A DNA stretch of 64,000 nt from Marasmius tenuissimus (Eukaryota; Basidiomycota; Agaricomycetes; Agaricales; Marasmiaceae): the NCBI GenBank assembly GCA_029532415.1, contig JAQOTA010000025.1, forward strand, positions 62,001 to 126,000, given 5' to 3'. A program made the translations under genes and the position numbers. Below are positions 56,628-64,000 of this stretch, piece after piece. The notes beneath the pieces are model-generated. The model was not told the DNA's origin and did not search any database. It saw only the letters and a list, made by a program, of their open reading frames with translations. Position 1 is the first letter of the stretch; every line of letters begins with the position of its first letter.

Positions 56628-57547
56628 TCAAGGCTCTTGAACAAAGAGTTGAATCTCTTTACGACAAACCTCTACACGATGAGACCAGTCTTCACGTGCT
56701 TCTTTTCTTGGCTGTTCCATATACTTGTTGCCCGTTGCTCGCTGCTGAACTGATTCTTTCACTCTCGCTATATGGAAGCTGGGATGGAGATCCAGCAGCT
56801 TGTCGGTGAGCGTCTCTCCTCCTGTGCCTCTCTCGATGACCCCCACGACAATCCAGTGATTCTCCTCCTTTTTGTGTTCAGGTAGAAGGTACGAATCTGG
56901 CACACGAGTTTCCCGATATGTTCAACACTACCAGATATAACAACCATCAGGGTGTTTTCAGTACTGGGCTTGATGGGGTCTTTCGACTGACTGATGAATG
57001 TGTGCATGATGGTGTGTTTAACCGCGGTTGTTCCTTGCCCCGAGACGTATTCAACGACAACACCCCGGGATTTCGACACAGGCTTGACATAAACAAGTTT
57101 TTCTCCCGACACGTGAGGCCCGCCAGTAATCAACACCTCAATTTGCAGACCAACCAGCTTTGGATGCAAAATCCAGTGGTTGTGTTCTGTCAGGGCTAGC
57201 TCACCCAAAGGGTTCCAGGGGTCAGACGAATGTTGAGCGAATCGTGGAGAACGGGGAGGTGGTGTAGGAGTACGAGGTTGCGGGGTACAAGGAATGTCAA
57301 CCAGAAGCCTATCAAACCTCGAGAGAAAAGAGGCTGGATCAACAGTTGGGTGAGGAAGATCAGGGCGGAGATACCAGACTTGGTGGGTATGGTCCATTGG
57401 CCTCCAGACGTTCAAACGCTGGAAGGTTTTGAGTTCAACTACATCACAGTAGTCAATTCTCTTGATTGGGGCTGCTTGTGTAAGGAGTCGTGCGACCCAC
57501 TTAGCTACTAACTTGACTCGAGGAATGTTGGATGAAAAAGCTAGCAC
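56628..57547 (-). pseudogene. KOW/Spt5-like transposon-associated protein, C-terminal part, frameshifted
   Basis: A 259-codon frame (57547-56768) contains RIDYCDVVELKTFQRLNVWR, HNHWILHPKLVGLQIEVLIT and PLMVVISGSVEHIGKLV-like stretches (the last read TENTLMVVISGSVEHIGKLV). This spacing of short beta-rich Gly/Val modules ending in EHIGKLV resembles the repeated KOW-like region of Spt5-like proteins abundant next to mushroom transposons. Near 56887 the homologous reading shifts frame: LPEHKKEENHWIVVGVIERG to 56628 continues the same domain in another frame, indicating a one-base indel. Probably the C-terminal half of the same gene whose N-terminal half lies at 58335-59160. Confidence 0.5.
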
Positions 57548-58334
57548 GAAACAGTAAGACTGCTGAGCAAGATGGCAACGTCAAGAGTTGACTAGTAATA
57601 TTTATGAGACTGAGGAGCAACTAAGATAGCTGAGAGATAGCTGAGATAGCTGATAGCTGAAAGATAGCTGAGATAGCTAGAGTGATATTGGCCTGAAAGA
57701 CTACAGAGTAGCTATACAAGATAATACCAAGACTAAAGAGATTGAAAAGTGTGAATTGTAAGTCTTATATATGTGTGGGATAAAGGAATGAGTCATAATG
57801 AGTCATATATGTAGATGGCTATGTATGTAAATTGCTATCCGAGGACTTCAGAAAAGGTATATGAGGCTGTACGTATTTTGCAATAAGCTGTGAAAGGCTG
57901 CGAAAGACTATGGATAGCTTTGAATAGTGTCATTTGGGCTTCATGGCACTGTGGGAAAGAATATTGAAATGTGAGAAGACTCTAAATGTGTTCCTGGTAT
58001 TGAGACAAAGAGTAACTGGGCTGAAAAAATGTATGATTCAGCTTGTAGAGGTCATCAATGGTCTCCACGCATTAAACCAACCATGGGAATGAATTCTACA
58101 AGCCAGAAAACCCTAGTGATCATATACAACATTGTATGTAACCAGAAGGGACCAAGGGCAATTCGAGAAATGCAGCCTAATAGACCAGAATACAGGTTTC
58201 GGCATTTGCCGAGGCATGGGAATACTGCTGAGGGTGGCAGGAAATCATTCTGAAAGGCTTCTGACGGTCCGCTTTCCACATGCACAGCATGCTGACATAA
58301 TCTTTTTTCACTGTTTGGCCTCATCCCCCCATCC
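57548..58334. other. AT-rich intervening segment with simple repeats
   Basis: About 790 bp separating two halves of the KOW-like gene. It contains a run of GATAGCTGA-like units at about 57621-57690. No coding frame. It may be an insertion or a decayed stretch of the same gene. Confidence 0.4.
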
Positions 58335-59160
58335 TCACTCGCTACTGAGTCTGGCTTCCTCAACTCCATTAGGCCCGATGTCTGTTGTTCCGCCGAGAGC
58401 TATCTGACCTGTGACAGCTTGACCTGCTAGAACAACATCAAGCTCAATATCGAGCAGCAAGCCAGACTTGATGTTGCTGTAGTTGGCCTCCGGTGACACA
58501 TCGATGACAGTGTCCAGCAAAGACCAGTCAATATGTATGCTTCAGAGGGTGCCTGTGAGACCTTTACATTGGTAGCCAATAACCAAAATGGCGGTCCTGA
58601 CCCAGGGATCTCGATGACCAGTGTACATCGGATGAGTCCCAGTCTCTTCAGGGCCCAGATCAGGTCCCATGACTTCTTCAACGGGTTCGTTTGCATGTGG
58701 AGTTGATTCGGTAGTGGGTTCCGTAGTAGCTGAATCGGTAGCTGGTTTGGGCATAGGTTCAGGTGTAGATTCATGAGTTCAAGGAGAGCTGCATGCACCT
58801 CCAGCAAGCAAACTGGCAGTGACCACATCAGTGACTACTCTGGCAGTGTCCCAGTTGATTCTTTGGAAGTGATCAGATGCTCGAATCTCGTCGATAATGT
58901 CTGATTGAAAGTCTCTTTTTTGTTCTTCTGCCAGCTCTCGTTCACACTCGACTGCTGCTTCATTCTCATCTTCCCAGTCTTCATTGTCTCTGAGATACAG
59001 TGCTAGTCTCGAGGATCCTTCATCGTATTCACGTGGTAGTTTTGGCTGTAGTAAAAGAGTAAGTAAGAGCCAATTTACAGTGTCCATGTACTCACCATAT
59101 CAATAGTTTGGTGTAGAAACACTTGCAGAGCTCTAAACTGAGCAGGTGATGCCTGGCCTG
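58335..59160 (-). pseudogene. KOW/Spt5-like transposon-associated protein, N-terminal part, decayed
   Basis: Minus-strand pieces: an exon at about 59157-59093 (FRALQVFLHQTIDM); an exon at about 59045-58779 (KLPREYDEGSSRLALYLRDN, then an acidic coiled region with ECERELAEEQKRDFQ); a piece with HRDPWVRTAILVIGYQCKGL at about 58620-58545; and one with SGLLLDIELDVVLAGQAV at about 58470-58400. The last two look like KOW-type modules. Stops and frame changes between pieces indicate decay. An upstream exon lies in the left arm of the inverted repeat at 59338. Confidence 0.4.
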
Positions 59161-59337
59161 GGGTAGAAAAACAAATCATCAGCAACGATGCTGCGGTTTT
59201 CCGTTTAGACATAATGAAAAAAATAATATTTTGGCCTTTTGCCCTCTTAGACAGTGAGAGAGTAGTTTTAAAAGATGAATTATAGCTCTATATAATTTGT
59301 ATGTACCATATCTACAACAAAAAAAAACAAAAACTTA

Positions 59338-59618
59338 CTGTCTTGAGGGACTCTCAACCACAATGATGGTGGTTCTGAGTCAAGCCGGGCATGAGGTGCT
59401 CAGGCACATGTGTGGCTGTGTTATTTGGAGGGCCAAACAAAGAATTCTGCGCAAGCGCCTTGGAAGCGCCTAGTCAGACAAACGCCCAGGGTGCTTGCGC
59501 AGAATTCTTTGCCAGGTGCCAGATACATCCCATGCCAGTTGACGTGTTCAACCCTCCTGCCTCCCTTGACACTCAACCACCATCATCGTGGTTGGGTGTC
59601 TTCAACAAAGTAAGTCTT
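59338..59618. repeat. Imperfect inverted repeat, ~120-bp arms, with head-to-head copies of one exon
   Basis: The left arm (about 59338-59460) and the reverse complement of the right arm (about 59490-59618) share CAACCAC-ATGATGGTGGTT near the outer ends and AAAGAATTCTGCGCAAGC near the centre. Translated outward, both encode the same peptide type: plus strand LDTQPPSSWLGVFNK then GTAAGT; minus strand LDSEPPSLWLRVPQD then GTAAGT. The spacer is about 30 bp. Confidence 0.8.
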
Positions 59619-59793
59619 TGGTTTTCTATTACATATATAGTATCTAGTAGCATAATATGAAAATTTTTAAACTATAATTTGAGTGTTCAAAAGGGCAGAA
59701 AGCCCATTCTATTATCTCTAATTATGAAACCTCAGCATCGGTGCTGACAGGCCGGTTTTTTTTTATCGTACAGATCAGCTGCAAACGGTTGAG

Positions 59794-62700
59794 ATGCCCA
59801 AGCAAAGGAAAACGGCGTCTGAACACTTGAAGTCGACAGCACTGAAAGTTCCTTGCCCCCATTGCAAGGAACTATTTGTTCAGTTGAAGTCTCACTTATG
59901 GTAATGCCCTGTCCTCAAAGCAGCCAGAGAACAAGAAATTGTGCACAACCCGCTGGAGGTCAAGCATAATCAACTTGAAGTTGAGCACGCCGTACCCGGC
60001 ATTGCGCTCGACGTACCCAAGTTCAATCAGCCTGAATTGCCCACAATGGTGGAAGAGAACGATGAAGCTCAAGCTCCAGTATGTTTATTTCACTCATTCG
60101 CTGATAGATGTATTTTGAACATCTGTTTAGCGGTTGCAATTAGCAAGGCTTCTGCGTAACAGGAGGTTTCCCCAAAAATTTGACGATTTCATGCTACAGG
60201 CGAATGAGCCTCTGCAACCACAAAGAGCTTGTTCTCAACCTCCTTCACGTTCACGTTCCTGTTCCTGTTCCTGTTCCCATTCCTGACCTCCTTCACAATC
60301 TCGGTCTCAGTCTCGATCCCTTTCTCAACCCCCTTCACGACCTCTCTCTCTACCTATCCCTGTGTTCATCTCAGAGCCCAACAATGCAGGACTGTACAGA
60401 GTACACCGTTACAATCATCCCGTGAACGATGTGAATCTGTCCACAGTCCAAGACAATGCTCCTCAGTCTGGCAACCGAGTCTTTGGGACAATTCCTCGTC
60501 AGGAAGACACAGACAACGACAATGGTGATCCTTCACCTGACGATGAGGACGATGAACTGCCGCCTTGGCATCCGCATCCCAACGTCACAGTTGCACGCCT
60601 TATGAGGTAGCACCACTGCCAGGGACACTCGAAGTCCAAAAGTTCCCTTGACTGGCTCATCAAGGATGTGATTCTACAGCCTGACTTCGAGGTCAGTCAC
60701 CTTGTGGGATTCAGTGCACAACGCAAGACAGACCGTGTCTATAATCACAAGCTTGGAATCGCTCCAGCTTCCCTTCACAAACCATGACAGCTAGATCAAG
60801 GGTGAGGTGAAGGTGGTCTTACCTCGCGCAAAGAACTGTGTGGAAGAAAACAATGCACCGACCCTTTGCATTAAGGATGTGTGGTACCGGAAACCGTTCG
60901 ACGTCATCAAGACAGAGATGGTTGAACCGTATATGGCACAATTCCACCTGAAGCCATACAAGCTCTTCTGGAAACATCCCAAAGACCCCGAAAAGCCTGT
61001 TCAACGCGTCTATGGCGAAAGTTATACCTCCAATAGGATGCTCGTCTTTGAGAAGGAGATCATGACGAAGCTCCATCCTCAACCCGAAGGAAGCCCGGAA
61101 GTGGGCATCATAGGCATCATGCTTTACTCACATTCGACCCAACTCGCGAATTTTGGTGAAGCCAGTCTATGGCCTGCATACCTCACGTTCGCGAATTGGT
61201 CCAAGTACACTTGTCTTAAGCCATCTTCTTTGGCAATGAACCATATCATCTACTTCCCCTCGGTGAGTTCCAGTCGTATCTTATGTATTAATTACTTAGC
61301 GGTGTTCTCCTAGCTTCCAAAGACCGCTCAAGAGCACTACAAACACCACCTCAAGAAGATGGCCACAGATGCTGAGCTGCGGTTCTGCAAGGTGGAACTT
61401 TTGCAAGCCGTTTGGCATTTGTTGATATCAGACAAACGATTCGTTGACGCATATGTCAACGGCTACCTCAAGAAGTGTAGTGACGGCATCCTCCGCCTTC
61501 TCTTCTATCGTTTCCTCTGCTACAGTGCAGATTATGTAGAAAAGTAAGTTTTCTTGTTGCCTGTTACCCTTTCTTTAACTCACGGTGTCCATAGAGTAAT
61601 CCTTGCTTGCATCAAATACCTCTCCACCCATCCCTGCCCTCTGTGTTTGACAGAGAAGGACCAGGTCCATCTACTGGGCACGAAGATGGATATGAAGTGG
61701 CATTCAACAAATCTGCGAATCAACAGCGATGAGATGGTAGGAAACATTGCCGCCGCATGTTCCGCAATCTTTCAGTATGGGTACACAATCAACAACGAGG
61801 ATTACGTCCAGTCGCATCTCAAGGACACATCTGCGCTGCCAGTCCGGATAAGCTCATCTTTTTACTGTGTGCTTGTATACTAACATTGCCTCAGAGCGCA
61901 TTCTCAAAGGTATTCCAACCCCATGGACTCAACCACTATGAGATCTACGCTCCAGACAGCTTCCACGATCTCACAGGATGGATATCAGACTTCCTGAAAC
62001 ACAACGTCTGCATTATTTCAGCACAAAACAAGCAGAATCTTGAATATCTGGATCAATGGTATGTTACATTGCCGATTTCAAGGCCTTTCCATACTGACCG
62101 TGTTCCCGTAGATTTTGACGGGTTCCTACCTTTGGAGACAGCACAATCCAGAGGTTCAAAAGCAAGGTTTCTAGCTTCACGAAGTTCGCTGGCTGTGACT
62201 ACCAAGATGCTCTCAAGGTGATTAACTCCTATCACCTTTTACGCACATCCATTCAACCATCAACACAGTGTGCGATGCCATGTTTTGAAGGCCTGTTTCA
62301 TGACGAAACACTCGATGACATTGTTCAAGACCTACTGCTCACGTTTGCAACCTACGAAAGGTACTGCAACCTCCGCCAGCACACGGATTCAACCATCAGC
62401 TCCATGAAGACAACAACGTCAGAGCTCGGAAGACTGTTCCGTGTGTACAAGGACAAGGTTACTGGTATACCTATGGTAGAGACCGACCAGGAAGTCCAGA
62501 CTCAACTCAAGAGGGACCCAAAAGGAGATGGTGCAGCTCGGAAGAAGAACTTTAGTTTGGTCAACTACAAGACACATGTCTTGGGCCATGAGGCAGATGC
62601 TATCATGATGTATGGTACCACTGATGGCACCAGTACTCAGTCGGTAAGTTTTCATGGCCATTCCTCTCTCTCGCTACGAGTATTCAGTATTCTCTTCTAG

Positions 62701-64000
62701 GGCAAAAGGGAGCACAAGCACGTGAAGAACAAGTACCAAGTAACCAACAAGAACAAGCCTGAGGGCCAGATTGGTGCCCTGATCTTGGTCGAACATAGGA
62801 CTGAGCGAACTGCTACCTGTCATACCGCCATATCACACAAGGACCCTTCCCACGAAGACCTACCCAAGGCAGACCCGTCTCTGCACCATCAGCTACCACA
62901 GAACGAGAACAAATCCATGCAACTTCACAGTTGGTCAAATCATAGTCTACCGGAAGATCCAGCCTTAAAGGTACATCTTTCCCCCTCATTATGGATAGCA
63001 GAACCTGACATATGCTAAGAACTTCAAGTCCAAGCTCCAGCGCCATCTCATTTCCCGCATCCTTTACGCGGATCCGGATACCATCCTTGACAAGGACCTG
63101 TACCAGTTGGCTTTCACCAGCGACCGTTTCTATAGGCACCAGCGGTTCCGCATTCACTACACGTCCTACGACTGTTGTCGCAAGAAGGAAAGCATTGGAT
63201 CCCAACGCCGCCCACACATAATGATGCTCACGGGCGATCCCAATGATCCTCATCCTTACCTATACGCCAGGGTTATCGGAATATACCACGCAAACGTTCT
63301 TTATGTGGGAGGAGGTCCTGTTCATGGAAAAACGAGGCGCATGGACTTTCTTCATGTCCAATGGATGCAGTTTGACAAAGGCCATGAGTGGGGATGGAAA
63401 GCTAAACGGCTGCCTCGTGTGCACTTCTTGGATGGAGAGGATCCTGATGCGTTCGGTTTTGTAGACCCATCGCAAGTCATTCGAGCGTCGCATATGATAC
63501 CATCTTACAAGTACGACACTACTGAGGAGCTTTTATCTCCCAAATCTCTTGCTCGCGTTTACGAGAAGTTTCACGAGGGGCAATATATGAAAGAAGAGGA
63601 AGATTGGCGCCATTTTTATGTAAATCTGTACGGTTTTTTTGCGCCTCGTCGTTGCCTTAACCTTACTGAACTGTTTATACAGCTTTCCCGATACCGATAT
63701 GTTCATGCGCTACCAAGGTGGCGGCATCGGGCATGTCGAATTCCATGAATTCCTTCGTTGACTTGAAGCAGAGGCCACCGCCAATGATTGTCCCTTACCA
63801 GTCTATGACAATAACGGAGATGTTGTTCCGTTCGAAGGACCCGCCGAGAATGACATGGATGAAGATGAAGAGGCCGCGGGGGACGAGGACAAAGACAAAG
63901 ACGAAGTTGAAGTTGAGGAGACATTGGAGGAGATGTTCAACAGAGGGATGGAAATACGGGAAGAGGAGGAGGAAGAGGAGGAACACCGGGTTCCAGACGA
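59794..64000 (+). pseudogene. Plavaka-type transposase, decayed, runs off right edge
   Basis: Starts MPKQRKTASEHLKS with a C2H2-like finger CPHCKELFVQLKSHL cut by an intron. After a repetitive linker the core begins at about 60800: WYRKPFDVIKTEMVEPY, QLANFGEASLWPAYLTFANW, a WHLLISDKRF region, LACIKYLSTHPCPLC (zinc-binding cysteines) and GTKMDMKWHSTNLRI. Next come a region at 61900-62220 and the C-terminal part with DMFMRYQGGGIGHVEFHE. This order is that of Plavaka transposases of Agaricomycetes (CACTA-related superfamily). Frame-breaking stops are seen at 60608, 60792, 62051/62112 (split codon), 62116 and 63762; after the last one an acidic Glu/Asp-rich tail stays open to the window end. It probably no longer encodes active transposase. 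Confidence 0.8.

Noticed and set aside
60229..60350. Phe/Leu-rich frames from repeated TTCCTG/TTCACG units
   Set aside because: Low-complexity hexamer repeat inside the transposase linker; not a gene.
1..64000. Secondary-metabolite cluster suggested by ADH, hydrolases and nitrilase in one window
   Set aside because: No polyketide, peptide or terpene synthase, P450 or dedicated transporter; the genes are mixed with housekeeping genes and TEs.
1..64000. tRNA or rRNA genes
   Set aside because: I saw no A-box/B-box pair with a foldable cloverleaf and no rRNA-like stretch; the only tRNA-like match is the Copia primer site.

Overview
The window is nuclear DNA of a mushroom-type basidiomycete (Agaricomycetes). 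The evidence is the short 50-60 nt introns in almost every gene, lineage-restricted families (DUF7918, DUF6698-like, multi-TM proteins ending in a IAPxLIIVRxA motif, coiled-coil/F-box proteins), a Copia LTR retrotransposon and a Plavaka-type transposase. For ADH, both membrane-gene families, TAP copies B and D, the TPR protein, DUF7918, PCNA and nitrilase I assembled exons by hand from splice signals; where I summed exon lengths they gave open frames divisible by three.

Layout. 1-5.2 kb: a left-truncated secreted TAP-like serine peptidase (copy A, minus) and a zinc alcohol dehydrogenase (plus). 7-13 kb: a ~3.2 kb tandem segmental duplication carrying two intact paralogous small membrane proteins, each beside a decayed minus-strand partner. 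13.5-15.9 kb: TAP copy B. 16-22.6 kb: two divergent 7-TM-like paralogues with a decayed third member between them. 22.7-27.5 kb: a TPR protein, a DUF7918 protein and an F-box-like protein. 27.5-36.7 kb: a local duplication with TAP copies C and D, a PCNA pseudogene with an internal inversion, and a full-length but unusual PCNA carrying a long acidic/basic insert. 37.5-41.2 kb: a disordered hypothetical protein and a nitrilase. 42.9-46.7 kb: TAP copy E, split by a ~1.4 kb insertion that itself holds two abutting Tc1/mariner-type MITEs.

46.9-64 kb is a transposon island. A very young Copia element (two 321-bp LTRs with one visible difference, 5-bp target duplication TTCCT, intact 1802-aa Gag-Pol) sits in or beside a DUF6698-like gene. 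To its right are fragments of a KOW/Spt5-like, transposon-associated gene (minus) and a decayed Plavaka transposase (plus, running off the right edge). These two are separated by a ~280 bp inverted repeat whose two arms encode the same exon head to head.

The main biological themes are local amplification of a secreted S33/TAP-like peptidase family (five copies, four of which look functional as far as the window shows), copying of PCNA next to it, and a TE island whose older genes carry nonsense changes, several of the CGA-to-TGA type expected from CpG methylation and deamination.
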